A stretch of 64,000 bases of DNA from Gyrodactylus bullatarudis (GCA_012064415.1 SSNU01000155.1:558001-622000); one strand, 5' to 3'. Counted from the stretch's first letter, positions 1 to 11,940 are shown. Made by a program: numbers and translations. The notes: generated by a model not told the origin, from the letters alone.

Positions 1-411
1 CTTCTCAAAGATTCACTTGAGGCAATGGGGCTCTATATTAATAGAGATAAATGCAAAATTATGCTCCCATCTGGTCTCCCTGCAACCCTCCTTGAATCGC
101 TTCTACTTCCTGGAGAAATTGTCTCCGTTAAAACTGATCTAGGTTTCGGTTTAAATTCCAAACTCAAAATCAATCCCTTTTCTAGCACCTCAAAAATTAA
201 ATCAATGATTTTTACAATCTTAAAATTCTCTAAATCTCCATTTTTAAGATTGAGAGCATACAAATCAATGGTCCTTCCACATTTTGATTATATCTCACCG
301 TTGCTGATTAACTTAACCATTGATCAAGCACGAGAACTAGATTAATTTAAACTAGAACTAGAACTAATTTCTTTTTACTTTTTTCAATACAGATTTATTT
401 CTTACAAAAAA
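1..411 (+). mobile_element. Non-LTR retrotransposon fragment (reverse transcriptase C-terminal part plus 3' end)
   Basis: The + frame encodes the region after the catalytic core of a LINE-type reverse transcriptase, including the family signature GLPATLLESLLLPGEIVS and FLRLRAYKSMVLPHFDYISP. Near-identical peptides occur at 20.8-21.4, 24.5-25.1, 26.1 and 26.5 kb, so this is a repeat family. The frame stops near base 345 and the sequence passes directly to a 3' terminus ending TTTCTTACAAAAAAAA at 395-411. The usual C-terminal segment and most of the 3' UTR are missing, so the copy is internally deleted. The left end is cut by the window edge. No intact ORF remains. Confidence 0.85.
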
Positions 412-1611
412 AAATAAACTTTTGATATGTACACTGGGATTCTTTGGTAGAACATGAAACAGCTATGGTGCAGTTGGTGTGGTCTAAATCTTATTCCATT
501 TATCCGTTTAGACATAAGAAATTCATTGATTTTGGACTCATACTGCAAGGATAATATAAAGTAATTTCGTCGAAAATGGTATTTAGTATAGGTTATTTTG
601 AATGCTCTTTCATTTGAGATATTTTTCAGATCGATTGATCCCTTTTAAAAAAATCAAAAAATACTGGTTACTTGTAAGCGACAGGGTCAAATTTATGATC
701 TGAAGTGTTGATCCTAAACAGAAATTTTAATGAAAGAACGATGTTCAAAGAAAAAAGGCTTATTTAAAAGATATGAAAAGTTATTTTTACAAGATAAATT
801 CCGTGTATAATAATAAAGTTACTTAAAAGTAACACGATGAAAATACTTATAATATATTCTATATTTAATTTGGGAACAATAAAACAATTTTGATTTTACT
901 TGATAAACACAATGGTTCTTTGAATAATCCACATTTGTTCTCAATCAAGAAAAGATTAAGGATATTGAATTGTTTTTTCCATATTGAAAATCTCATAGCT
1001 ACACACAAATAAGAGGATTTTACGGTTATTGAAAATAAATTTTCTCGCTTAGTTTTCTTCAAGTGTTGCTTGCGTAATTTGAAATTAGAAAACTCCTACA
1101 ACCATACACAATGTAAGCACACACAAACAAATGATTAGTTTTGAAAGGGATGAAATGAAAAAAAACTAATCCCGAGTTTATCAACTACATAAAAAAGAAG
1201 GCAACATATTGTACTGAAAGGTTTGTGTTTGTTGTCATGACATTTTTTTCAATAAATGAAATAGGTGAGAGAGTTATTACCTCTCTGATGAAGCAGAAAA
1301 ACTTGAAAATTCTCATCTTATTTTCAATATGGATGGTCCTTGAGATTTAGAAAAGGAAAATTTTTCACACCAATTCTCGGCTTGTTTCCCTGCCAAATTT
1401 GGTTGAAAATTGAAGTTTGAATTTCTTTAAAAATTATTATTTTTAATTGTAAACTTATGACTGTTATGATTTTCATTATTTTTGCCGTTTCATCATTATC
1501 GTGTTGATAAAAATATCAGAAAATCATGATTTAAGGTTCTTCAGCAGAATCAGTCTCAAATACACAAACTGAGTAGAAACACCAGGTTGACAGTCAGGCT
1601 TTTTATTTTAT
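412..1611. other. Intergenic AT-rich stretch, nothing recognised
   Basis: No reading frame longer than about 65 codons, no splice-linked exons and no repeat boundary were found. I looked here for the missing 5' exons of HDHD5 (the DxD motif of the HAD fold and the FVTN motif) and did not find them. Confidence 0.5.
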
Positions 1612-1658
1612 TTTTTTTTGTTAGAAATATTTTATTGATATGTACAATATAGGTAAAT
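1612..1658 (-). mobile_element. 3' end stub of the retrotransposon family, minus orientation
   Basis: TTTTTTTTGTTAGAAATATT is the reverse complement of the family's 3' terminus (TTTCTAACAAAA plus A-tail). Only a few tens of bases of 3' UTR are present before a + strand copy begins, so this is a severely 5'-truncated insertion or the broken edge of one. Confidence 0.6.
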
Positions 1659-1659
1659 A

Positions 1660-2115
1660 TGGTTATAAATTATTATTATTCTCTCTCTAATAATAATTAT
1701 TATCTGAGAAATTCTAAATATGACCAGAATTACTTATTATCTTTTTATAATTTAATTTTTACAAAATATGAATTATCTGATTGTGATGACTTGACCAATC
1801 TTAAATTGATCATGTCTCACATCAGGCTTAAAATCGATTACTCTAAGTCTTTGCTTTATTCCTATCTTCATTAACCAGATGATTTTCGAATTTCTTGCAG
1901 ACTCTAGTTCCCAGGCTTTCCTATTGCTCAAATATTTACAACTCGAGATCCTTTACCTTATTTTTTGACTTGTCATTTTATCATTTTATAACTGTACAGA
2001 TCAATCTATCCATTTTATTTATTGTATTTTATTTCTATTTGTATAAGCAGATTTCGTTATAATTTGTATTTATATTTTCAATTCAATATAAGGTTTATTT
2101 CTAACAAAAAAAATA
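1660..2115 (+). mobile_element. Retrotransposon fragment, C-terminus of RT ORF and full 3' UTR
   Basis: Encodes the last about 65 residues of the family ORF (NYYLRNSKYDQNYLLSFYN followed by DLTNLKLIMSHIRLKIDYSK and SLLYSYLH-stop), then a 3' UTR ending TTTCTAACAAAAAAAA at 2097-2112. This copy provides the uninterrupted equivalent of the site into which the TTAA-flanked miniature element inserted at 24.04 kb. Confidence 0.85.
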
Positions 2116-2117
2116 GT

Positions 2118-2440
2118 TATACATATAAGGTTACAATAGACATAAGAATACAATAAAGATCAAGTCCAGCTGAATTTGTTCAATAAAGTCAATTATCTAA
2201 ATGAATCTGAGCATTAAGTCGAAGACCAAACTGGATTTTGACATTTATAAATGTAAGGAAGAGTATAAGAGAGATTTTGAATAATCTATTTTTGATCTAA
2301 TATATAACATAATAGATTTAAGATCATGGGCGTTGTTACAATCTGAAAGATTGAATTTAGCGTCTAATTGTCTAAAAGATGACAATAAGATATGATCATT
2401 GATCATTATAGTTTTTATTTCTGAGATTTTAGGAGGAGGT
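2118..2440 (-). mobile_element. Retrotransposon fragment, minus orientation, C-terminal RT remnant
   Basis: On the minus strand the segment translates to a peptide matching the family C-terminus (NLSDCNNAHDLKSIMLYIRS, then KIDYSKSLLYSSLH). It abuts the A-tail of the + strand copy, so two copies lie tail to tail. No intact ORF. Confidence 0.7.
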
Positions 2441-2552
2441 AATAGATGAAGAATTGAATATGAAAGGTCTTGAAAAAGAGGAATTTTTCAGTCTAATTTA
2501 AACTAGAAGGAAATAATTATCCAGTACATTTCTTTAGATAAATCCTCAACAG

Positions 2553-5500
2553 ATAATATTTGCACCATCTCCCTTGTCACTATTCAAATCATGGCATGAG
2601 AAGAGGATTCTTATTGTCGGCCAAGGAGACATAATCAAAATAGCCAAGGAGTAAGTCTCTTGAAAATTACAGCGAAATGCACATTCTTTTCAATGTTAAA
2701 TAAAGAAAAAGTTTTCAATGTTCAATCAAATGGGGATTTTAACATGACCCAATAAGTTAACTAATAAATAGGGCGGTCAAAATGTTATTTTTGCTATTTT
2801 TGATATGCTGCTAGAATTTTAGCGAGATTGATGGAATTAACATTCTCGAGCATAAAGGATATTTCCTCACGAAAATAATTTTGCTATTTTTCTGCTATTC
2901 AAAATCGAATGCTATTTTTCCACTACTTGATTGCTATTTTTTTGCTATTTCTACGGGCTAAGCCCTTGTCAGATAACTGGTAACATGAAGAAAAATCTTA
3001 TTTTTCTTGATTACTATCAACTCTTCATTCGAATTAAGCTGTTTCTAAAGCGTCTCAATCTGGTAATAGGGCATGTTCTGAAGTTTTTTGATTGGTCGAA
3101 GATAATTTTAAGCTTGAGATGTTATTTAACCTCATTCGTTCCATATTTAGATGTCTAATCAAAGGTTTGGACGCAATTTTCTCTCTGTATCCCGGTGTGG
3201 CGTAGTGGTATCTCTTTCACCTCTCATTCGGACCCCCTTACTCTCGATCCAAGGTTCAAACCCTTCCACACCGGGCACATTGATCACTCTTTCTCTGTTC
3301 TCTTAATTTTATAATCAATGATTATTAATTATCAATCATTATGCTTCTGTATAAAAATAAAAATGTTCGATTTCAAAAAAAACCCAAACAAAAAAATATT
3401 TTTTATAATTTACTTACAAGTAGTATACAGCATATTTTCATAAGCTATAAAAATGCTATATTTTTGGAAAATTGTGCTATTTTTTTCTGAAAAAATGCTA
3501 TTTTGTGATCGCCCTACTAATTAATTAATTGCAAACTGCGATAGAGATCAGAAATTAATATTTTTAATTTTATTACCCTTGATAGGCCCTTGATTATTAT
3601 CTCGGCAGTTTCTTTTATGGTCATCTCGAGATAAAAAATTACACTTTAACAATCCTTCCTTAATTCTAATGAATTATGTGTGTAAATCGAGTAAGACTCG
3701 TAATGCACTATTGAAACTCGTAAGAACCTATATAGACCTTTATGATGCAATTCACTTTGGGTATGTTGTAGATTTATTATAATTACTTGAGAAATTTTTA
3801 GATTAGTCTTTTATTTCTTGCAAGAACAGATCTCCTGAATGGATTTTGATTTTTACGTAACTCAGAAAAATATTCTCAGCAAAACAAAATAACAATTCCC
3901 TAATAATGTAATCTCTATCAATCTGAAAGAGAAAAATTAAAAAATAATATTTCCCCTCTATTATATAATACATCTATCATAATCACGTTAAAATAATAAT
4001 AGGTATATAAACACATAAAAATAATTATGTAATGTAACTTTGTATTTTCTATTATGTATTTATATTTTCATGAAACAAATTATCATTTCATATACCAGAG
4101 GTAGAGAGATAATTACGTAATGAGTAATTATTATACAGGATAATGATCATGAAATAATTATCCCCGATTAGAAAAAACAAATAGAGTAATATTGATGGAT
4201 TGTGTTCACTTAAGAACCAAAGAAAGTACTTATGAACACACTTAACAATCGGATTTTAGGGGATTCGAGTGAGATTACCGTATTGATTTTTTTTCAAGTG
4301 GGTCCATCCTTGGGATGGATAAGTTATTATAGATAGAATCATCTTGATTCTTACCGTCGTAATTGTTATAAGTGGACAATTTGCGTAGTTAAGGTCTTCT
4401 ATTTTGTAATCGATTAGTCAAATAAGGGAAAAACATTATAGTAATTCAGATAAAAAAAAATTTTTTTTCAGGAATATTTGGTTTGAGAAAGAAAAACTAA
4501 ATATTACAAAGTAAAACGTTTCAATACCGAAAAACCTCTTTTTCCAACATACAGTAAAGTTGTCACTTTGTATTCCCAGACAGTTTAAGAGCAAAATAAT
4601 TAGTTTAACATGGTGTAAATTCTGTAGAAAATTAACATGACACCCTGATGTGTTGTCGTGTTCAACTGTCTGATATTAGAAATGTTTGCAAAAAACCCAT
4701 GTTCTAAGAGAGGAAAAGACTCTGGAGAGATCTCCTCTTTCTTTCTCATGTTCCCGAGGTGAGGTGGCACAAAATCTGACAAATGTTTCTCGTCCGTCAG
4801 ATGATCTCCTTCCTCTAAAACTTCAAGTGTCTGCTTTTGTTTAATCTTGGTAATTATTCAGCCAACTGTTGTCATAGTCTTGGTCCTACCAAACTTTTCT
4901 TCCATTTGATTCAAGGAAAATTCGTTCCCGGATAGCTGTAGCAGTAAATTAAATGTTTCCTTCTCTAAAGGGATAATGTTTCCCCTTCCGACTTGGGAGT
5001 AAAATAAATTATTTTTATTCTTTAAAACAGTGAGAACTTCAAACAAACTAGCATAGGCCTATACAATGTATACAGATAACAGTTGCTGGATAAAATACCC
5101 GATTAATTTTTTTCTTCGAAATTAAAAGTGCAAAAGAATATAATCAAACTAAAGAATGAAGAAGAAGATATCTGGCTATGTTTTTGTAGATTCAATTAGA
5201 ACGTTAATTTTAAAAAATGAAACAGTCAAGGTTTGGTTTTCATTGTGGGAGATCTAACAAAAAATAATTGAGGGAGAGATCTATGTAATTAGTTTTTTAA
5301 TTGGAAAAAGTCAAGCGTTTAAAATTCAAAATAGAGAACTAAGTTCTGACATTCAATTAATTCCTTTACACAGTCTCGGCTTCAAGAATGTGACCACATT
5401 AGACGATGTATGCAAAGCATTCCCACACCTGGATTATGTAGACCATGAATATCGTAAAAAACTAGTTGGTTTATTCAGTGCTCTCCTTTGTTAATTTACA

Positions 5501-8500
5501 AGAAATTTCATCATTTTTTCTTTAATTTTCCAGGGCGATAACTTTGACATTGACCAAAGTTTCGAGAGAATCGAAGCTCTTGTTTTGATTGGAGAGCCAG
5601 TTAATTGGGAGAGACATCTCCAGGTCTTAATAGACCTTCTCATTTCTAATGGCCTCCCAGAGTCTAATCTAAACATGGACCAAGTGAAGCAACTTCCCAT
5701 ACTTGCTTGTAATATGGACTTGATTTTCATGGCAAAGGCAAAAATTCCCAGATTCGGCCATGGAGCGTTTTTGGCATGCTTAGAAACTTTGTATGAGGTA
5801 GGTTTTTGTCAATACAAAATTATCTAAGCTAAAAGTTGGTATTTTTACACATAAATTGTTAGAAACTAAGAGGTAAAAGTCTGATGCTATACGGTCATCT
5901 TTAGTGTCAAATTTTCACGTTTGGAAACTGTCTGATTAACAATCAGTCAGCTCTTGTGAAAAGGGGTGAAAGATTGAATAAATTTGAATATAAGCAAGGA
6001 TAAAATTGTAGATTTGATGAATGAATTTATTAAATCCATCTTAAGAGAATAACTGGATCGATTCTCGTGTACCAATCGATCATTGGGAAGCCATCAGAGG
6101 TCACTTATCGTTATGCAGAACATGTCTTAACTAGCACCTCGCGTGAAATGGGATATTCCAGGGCAATTCAGAAAATCTACTTTTTTGGGTGAGTTTTTTT
6201 CACGCTTGTTATTAATAAATCCTGGCACTTTTGACAGATATTTCCGTAGGCCAAGAATAAGAAATCCATTAATTAAAAGATTATGTTCCCTGTTATCAGA
6301 TACAGTGCCTTCACATTTCACTTCTAGACTCTAATATTTCTCTCTCACTTTGGCTAAAATTATTTTTTGGTCTGCACATTCCGAGTGTGATGAGGGCAGC
6401 TGTGCACCTTGAAAGGGGGTTGAAGTGTTGGATTTACTTTAGAGATTAAAATCATGGTGAAATCGAGGATTGATGATGGAAACCTGTTAACATTTACTTG
6501 ACTATCAGGGATGTTAACATGATTTTTTTCTGTCTTAATTTTTCCAATCAGAGATAACCCAGAAGTTGATATACTCGGAGCCAATTTGTACAATAATTAC
6601 CTGTCAAGGCACCGTAGATTGAGGAATTTGACATTGGACTCAAAAGCTTTCATTGCCAACTCAAGGGCCATTCCAGAATCAGACTTTATGCCACAAACTG
6701 CCAAGGCAATGTATTGTAAGTTTATCAAGCCTCATAATTTGCCCGGCTCTTGTCTCATTTACTTTTGAATGCTCCCAAATTCAAATTCGATCAAAAGGTA
6801 ATCAACACAAATGGTTAAAAGACTTGTCAAGAGGAGAAGAATTATATTGTATCTCCCTTGTCAGGTATCTTTGATTTGATTAGTATATGAACTATCTTTA
6901 CAATGTATTTGATTTCCTGACATGTATCCCCTTTCGAATTTAAACTTTTATCAATAATACACTGTGGGGAAATCACGCAAAACTTCAATTTCCTAATAGA
7001 ACGAATGACACAGGAGAACTTTAGAGGTCAGGGGAGCTAAATTTATTTATTAAATCGACTACATTCTTATTTATTTCTAAATAAAGTGTACTATAATATA
7101 TAAATTATCCCATTAAATTGATAGGTAGCGAATTATTGACCTCTCTTTCTTTCATTTTGACTTTCTTTCCGAGAGAATTCATGTAAATAATTCTATTTAA
7201 CATGTTATTATAGATGAGGTTATTAATTTCTGTGCCCCTTAAACTTTTATGGTTTCCTTATATTTTCTAATGATAATTCGAGTAAGAGAATAAACAAATA
7301 AGCAGGTTTTTGAAAAGATCCCAAGAGGCAACATAAAATCTAAACGAAGCACTTAAAAATGGGAGGGAAACATTAATACAGATGCAAAACAACTTGTCTC
7401 TAATAAAAGTTACAAAGTCGTAAACAGATGGTTCATCCAGCACAATTTCTTTTCAATTAACCGAGTTTTTGTAATTTACTTTTTCCCCAAAAATAATTTG
7501 CAGTAATAATTATAATTGTATTGGTTCAACTGAATTCTTAAAACTTTTTTTTGAATGAAAGCCCACGATATTTTGTAACAGGCAATTTTTGGGGCTAATA
7601 GTGAAAAGCTATTTCAATTATTCCTAACATGGTCTGAGATTTTTGTAGCGATAAAAAGGAATAGGAAAAATGATAATAATGAATGACACTTTGGAGAAAT
7701 AAAGGAAAAAAGAATGAAGACGAATAGATTTTTTTTAAATCAGATAATAATTGAGTTGTATCTAGAATCAGGGAAGAAGTGGTGGTCCGATGACTTTTTC
7801 TCTCCTCTCCACATTGATGACCCTCTTAATTTTTCTGGAAAGGAAAAACAAAAAAGAATATAAAATGCCTACATGGCTGATTAGTGAATGAATAAGATTC
7901 CAATGGGATGATAAGATGGACTCTTCCATTTCAAGAGGGAAGAAATAAACTTGAAATGTTACTAGGCAAATTGATGTGCAAAGAAAGAGTATCTCTAACT
8001 ATAGAAGTGAAAAAATAACCAGATCCATCAAATCAGACATCAGAGTGAGAGGTTAAGAACTGATTTAAAATGAAAATAATAATACAGCAATATGTACCCT
8101 CTTCTTGTTGAGTGAAATGTCTTAGTTTTGTAAGATTGATTTATATTCTCTTCTTGGCGATTTCACAACTTTTTCCTTACTTCCTATATAATATGGAGTT
8201 TTGTTTTTTTCATCAAGAATTCAAATATTTTCTTGCTCTTCATTTTTTCCATAATCATTTTGCCTATTTACCACTTTTTTCAAATTTTAATTTGCCGCCT
8301 AATTCTTTTTTTTTGAACTTTGAAATCTTTGAGTTGAAATCTTTTATATACCTGAAATTGATGGGGGAGGAGTCAAAAGAGTCAAGATAAGAGAAGAAAA
8401 TCAATTATGCTGAATCTAATCTAATGCTTCCCTTTGATAGAATTTCGATTTCTTCATTAATTCTGAAAGAATTGAAATTTTTTTAGTTCCCAGCTTGATA

Positions 8501-9793
8501 TAAATCAACTTTAGATCTGAGCTAGTAATAGTATTTAGTTAAGAATTTGTTCATAGTAATGTTTTTGAGTTGAATTGGTATCTTGTTAATTTGGGAAACA
8601 ATAAATAAACTAAAAATTCTATGGAAAATTCTTTATATCTCTTGTAAGTAGTTGTTATCAGAAGAAGGATTGTAGTTTATCAACTGTACTTTTGTATTTC
8701 CAGAGATAAACCTCAGAAAAGAGCCGGTAATTAGAGGGCCAGTAGAACTGAGCCAAGGTGACAAGATATAATCATGTTGTCAAGATGAACGAGGATTTTG
8801 TTTATGACACCTCCGAGTTTTTGTCGTATTTTTTTGGAAATTTATTTGGTTTGTTGTTAATAATAGTGAAAAGTTTAGAATGTAAAATTGAAAGAATCCC
8901 CGGGGGTTACTGAACAAAGGAGGGGGAGTTTTATGAGAAAAAGGTAGAATAATAAAATATTATCACTACTATATTCCTCAGTTCAAGATGATAATTACAC
9001 ATCTCAACCTCACTGCTCACATTGGTTACGGTAGCAGCCAACGTTCTCACTGATTTATTTTATCATAGATAATCAACTGAAAAGTCGTAAAATGGAGATA
9101 ACATAAAAATATGAATGGTCAATTAGCACCGTTATTGTTATTATTATTAAAATTATATTTAAAATTTCGGTCAAGATGTCACATCCTCTTTATCATAATC
9201 ATCTTCTAGTTACCATAGGGAAGTAGTAACACTCCAGTCTTGCTCTTCATTTCAATGAGTAGTCATTTATTGTTTTGAGAAAGTCCGTTTTGATTCAATG
9301 CATCGCTGTCACGAAAACTAGTCATTTCGTAATGGTCAAGTAGTAGTACAAATAATTTAAACAATGGAGATACAATCGAATTACAAGAGTAATTTTGTAG
9401 TTTATCTAAAGTTCACACCTTCTCAGTCGACAGAGTGATGAGAATTTTGCATGTATTTTACTCCGGGTTCTATTGTTGGCCAATGATTATCACTCCATCT
9501 TTCTTCCAGAGATAAATAATGAGAAGGTATCCAAAAATACAGATCGTCACCTTTATTTTACCTGAAAATTACCATTTAGTCTAATTTTTCCTTCAAACAT
9601 AGCCATCCTTGTGAGAACTGGAGTCTACAAACCAGACCAGAGGACTAGACAAATGAACGAGACCCATTGTCATCGTGATTTCCGTGGGGCTGCTGATCTT
9701 GTCCTGCCCAGCTTCGAGGTGGAAAATATCCTGGATGGAATCGTTCTCATTCTACGAGATCAGAATTTCGACATTTCCCGGGTCACCATTTAG
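2553..9793 (+). CDS. HDHD5: HDHD5/CECR5-like HAD-family protein, six 3' exons (5' part absent)
   Basis: Haloacid-dehalogenase-fold protein related to human HDHD5 (CECR5), a mitochondrial member with uncertain substrate. Exons read by eye: 2553-2650, 5374-5464, 5534-5797, 6046-6188, 6552-6715, 9603-9793; phases agree at every junction and 316 residues result. Family landmarks are SWHEKRILIVGQGDIIK (exon 1), LGFKNVTTLDDV...FPHLDYVDH (2), IGEPVNWERHLQ and ACNMDLIFMAKAKIPRFGHG (3), SIIGKPSEVTYRYAEHVL (4), GDNPEVDILGANLYNNYL (5, the HAD Asp motif) and SILVRTGVY...HCHRDF (6). The N-terminal HAD motif (DxDGV) expected about 110 residues earlier is not in the window, so 5' exons lie to the left or are lost. 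The donor of exon 2 (GTTGGT) is weak. An AATAAA lies at 9884-9889. The first intron holds a hAT-like element and a SINE. Confidence 0.88.
2769..3516. mobile_element. hAT-like non-autonomous DNA transposon in an HDHD5 intron
   Basis: The ends are inverted: TAGGGCGGTCAAAATG at 2769 and the complement of TAGGGCGATCACAAAAT at 3516, followed on both sides by T-rich TGCTATTTTT motifs. The flanking 8 bases are CTAATAAA (2761-2768) and CTAATTAA (3517-3524), seven of eight identical, the 8-bp target duplication typical of hAT elements. No transposase frame is visible in the 748 bp, so it would depend on a helper. A SINE sits inside it. Family assignment rests on duplication length and the TAGGG end only. 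Confidence 0.65.
3191..3382 (+). mobile_element. tRNA-derived SINE, complete copy
   Basis: The 5' 88 bases resemble a tRNA: CCCGGTGTGG pairs with CCACACCGGG, an A-box-like TGGCGTAGTGG and a B-box GGTTCAAACCC (RNA polymerase III internal promoter) lie at the correct spacing. A non-tRNA tail follows (ACTCTTTCTCTGTTCTCTTA and further) and ends in an A-run near 3382. A second copy at 43.95 kb shares both head and tail, which marks it as a dispersed SINE and not a tRNA gene. It lies inside the hAT-like element, so it inserted later. Confidence 0.8.
4600..5046 (-). pseudogene. Minus-strand open frame of about 149 codons broken by one TGA; unknown
   Basis: Read on the minus strand, one frame stays open from about 5046 to 4600 except for a single TGA at 4858-4860. 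The upper part contains EKETFNLLLQLSGNEFSL and the lower part DEKHLSDFVPPHLGN. No ATG opens it and no family is recognised. It lies inside the first HDHD5 intron on the opposite strand. It could be a decayed gene, a split exon pair or chance; frames of this length are only mildly surprising in 64 kb of AT-rich DNA. Confidence 0.25.
6716..9602. other. HDHD5: Long last intron of HDHD5 (2.9 kb)
   Basis: Starts GTAAGT at 6716 and ends at the AG before 9603. It is AT-rich with no recognisable gene. A Phe/Leu-rich + frame at 8112-8390 has no similarity I recognise and looks like T-rich low complexity. No repeat boundary was identified inside. Confidence 0.55.
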
Positions 9794-10045
9794 AGTCATG
9801 AATCAGAGAGTCAACCGGGAAGGAGGAAACATGATGCCAAACTCATTAAAATTACTAATTAAAATCCAATCTTTTGATTGAAAAATAAATAAGAATGAAC
9901 CGCATGTTTCCGATATAAAATACAACTTTTTCTCTTAATTAAATAAATAATTTCGGCCCTTTCTAAACTCCATTGTCAATTATCTTGTTTCATTTATTTA
10001 TTTTTACTTACATCCCTCAAAGATTTATACCAACGTATTCGTTAG

Positions 10046-10174
10046 GGAATCTACTGCAGTGATAAGAATCTGTGTATGGAGTGTGTACACTTTCCACGAG
10101 AGAAGGAGATGCCTTATGCCCTTAAAGATCTGATTATCTTGCTAAAAGAAGAAGATGGTCTCGTGGCCATCTAA
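10046..10174 (+). other. HDHD5: Candidate alternative or duplicated last exon of HDHD5
   Basis: After an AG at 10044-10045, 42 codons run to a TAA at 10172-10174. The end of the peptide (YALKDLIILLKEEDGLVAI) resembles the end of the canonical last exon (ENILDGIVLILRDQN), and its start GIYCSDK resembles GVYKPDQ. An AATAAA follows at 10205-10210. If the GTGAGA at 9611 inside the canonical exon is used as donor, an 8-nt exon (9603-9610) joins this exon in frame. It could also be a dead tandem duplicate. Confidence 0.45.
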
Positions 10175-10294
10175 TTATTTTTCTAATTTTCATGAAAAAA
10201 TACGAATAAACTGATCACAATTCAAAGTAAACTCTGAAAGCATTAGGAAATCAAATTTCATCTTTTTTTCTTTTATTTTGTTTCAATACTCTCT

Positions 10295-10751
10295 TTAATA
10301 AGTATGACTTGTCTGATTGTTTGAACCTTACTGATCTCAAATCAGTTATGGCTCATATCAGATCTATGTATAACTTAAGAAATATTTCCTATGAGAATAG
10401 TTACCTACTCTCGACCTACAATGAACTCAATGAGAAATACGACCTATTCTATCAAAACTATAATTCATCTTATCCGTTCAAAAATAGATTACACAAATTC
10501 TCTACTTTATCCTGATCTTCATTAAATAGAAAAAACCAGGTGGTTTACGATTTAATTTTCAGACATCCATTACCATTCAACCATTACCAAACTACAATCT
10601 TATAAACTCTTTCATTATTGTACTCCATTTATATTATTTATATGATTAACAATCAAATCATTCAATTTTTCATCTCTATGTCCTTATATTTAACTTGTAA
10701 ATACTCTCATTTTTGTCTTTTTAAAATACAGATTATTTTCTAACAAAAAAA
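10295..10751 (+). mobile_element. Retrotransposon fragment, rearranged C-terminus and 3' end
   Basis: The + strand reads DLKSVMAHIRS before NLRNISYENSYLLSTYNE, the reverse of the normal order in this family. The following bases, read one frame over, again give the IRSKIDYTNSLLYPDLH end. The segment is therefore a fusion of two partial copies or contains an internal duplication. It ends with TTTTCTAACAAAAAAA at 10735-10750. Confidence 0.7.
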
Positions 10752-10860
10752 GGATTGATTAATCAGAATCTTCTCTCCACTTACCGAATCTCTTTTCAGA
10801 TTCCTTTTACAATCAGATTTTACGTGTTTATTTTAAATTAAAAAAAAAACAATCATTCAT

Positions 10861-10922
10861 AAGTAATATATTTCTCTATGAATAATTTCGAAATACAAAA
10901 ACTATTTTCTAACAAACAAAAA
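10861..10922 (+). mobile_element. Retrotransposon 3' end stub
   Basis: Ends ATTTTCTAACAAACAAAA, a slightly altered version of the family 3' terminus. No coding part. It is the second of three + strand 3' termini within 350 bases. Confidence 0.5.
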
Positions 10923-11029
10923 TAATCAGCCTAAATAAATAAAGGTGATATCATATAAACCAGAAGCCACCTTATTACATATTTTGTCATTCACAAGGAT
11001 ATTATGCACAGAGTCTTTGTATTTATTTT

Positions 11030-11078
11030 AAAATTTATTTTTTTATATATCAATAAATACATTGTCTAACAAAAAAAG
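11030..11078 (+). mobile_element. Retrotransposon 3' end stub
   Basis: Ends TTGTCTAACAAAAAAA at about 11063-11078, matching the family 3' terminus. No coding part is attached. Confidence 0.5.
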
Positions 11079-11940
11079 GTGAGCATGCAGCTAAATACAG
11101 CTCAAAAATGGATGAGATGAATGAACCCCTTTGAAAAAAGTGGACAATGAATAAAATACTGTGTGACAGGCCTACCCGATGGAATAGAAGAGAACATCAA
11201 TGAGATGAGTGAATCGTGGTTGAAATATTGAAAAAAGGTATCCTCTCTCTCTCTGATCTGTGTGTTGTGTTTATTGAAATTAAAATGTAGAATTAATAGA
11301 GAGAGACATGACAAGTCTACATTTGTTTAGGCTTTTACTTGACAAGGACAGCAAATTTCATTAGAGAACATGGACATTTTTCTTCTTGGTTCAACCCACC
11401 ACTGGTTGAAGAATAAAGGAAGCTATTGTGTAAGCTTACAAATCTAATAATAAAATAAGGTGATCATGATACTTGACTTTCCAATGAAAAATAACACCGA
11501 ATCAAGTATAGACTCCTCTGAAATAACATGGATTCGATTTCTCTCTCGATTAATCAAGTGATTGCCTAGCTTGGATATAATGAATGCTAGTTTTCTTTCA
11601 TAGAAAGAATGTCCACACAGCCTGATTAGGCTTCCTTGTACAAATTAGAGTTGATTAAATTTTGAATTAACACCAAGAGATTGATTAATTAATTTGGATT
11701 AATCCTTTTTCCACAAATGAACACCTGAGGTTCATTTCTTTTTATACATTCCTTCTAGAATATTTCGTCATGTGAAATTTATTAGGCTATAAGAATATGT
11801 CTAATTCATAAAGATTGTCTATCATTGATGATAACTAAAGTTAAGAAGATAAGTCGATTTTCAAAACTGAATTCACATTCAGAATAAGCGTAAATATTTT
11901 GTTAGGGAAACAAATTTCCTGATTTTGAAAAGAAATATGA

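Noticed and set aside
1325..1350. Possible HDHD5 first HAD motif (DxDG) near TTCAATATGGATGGTCC
   Set aside because: The FNMDG reading hits a stop two codons later and no flanking homology or splice sites support it.
1612..2115. Twin-priming (5' inversion) of a single retroelement
   Set aside because: Both the minus stub and the + copy carry 3' terminal sequence, which a 5' inversion would not produce; two insertions are simpler.
3191..3278. Functional tRNA gene
   Set aside because: Head folds like a tRNA, but a second copy shares a long non-tRNA tail and the T-stem is imperfect, so a SINE is the better reading.
8112..8390. Phe/Leu-rich 92-codon frame in the HDHD5 intron
   Set aside because: T-rich low-complexity DNA gives such frames; no conserved motif.
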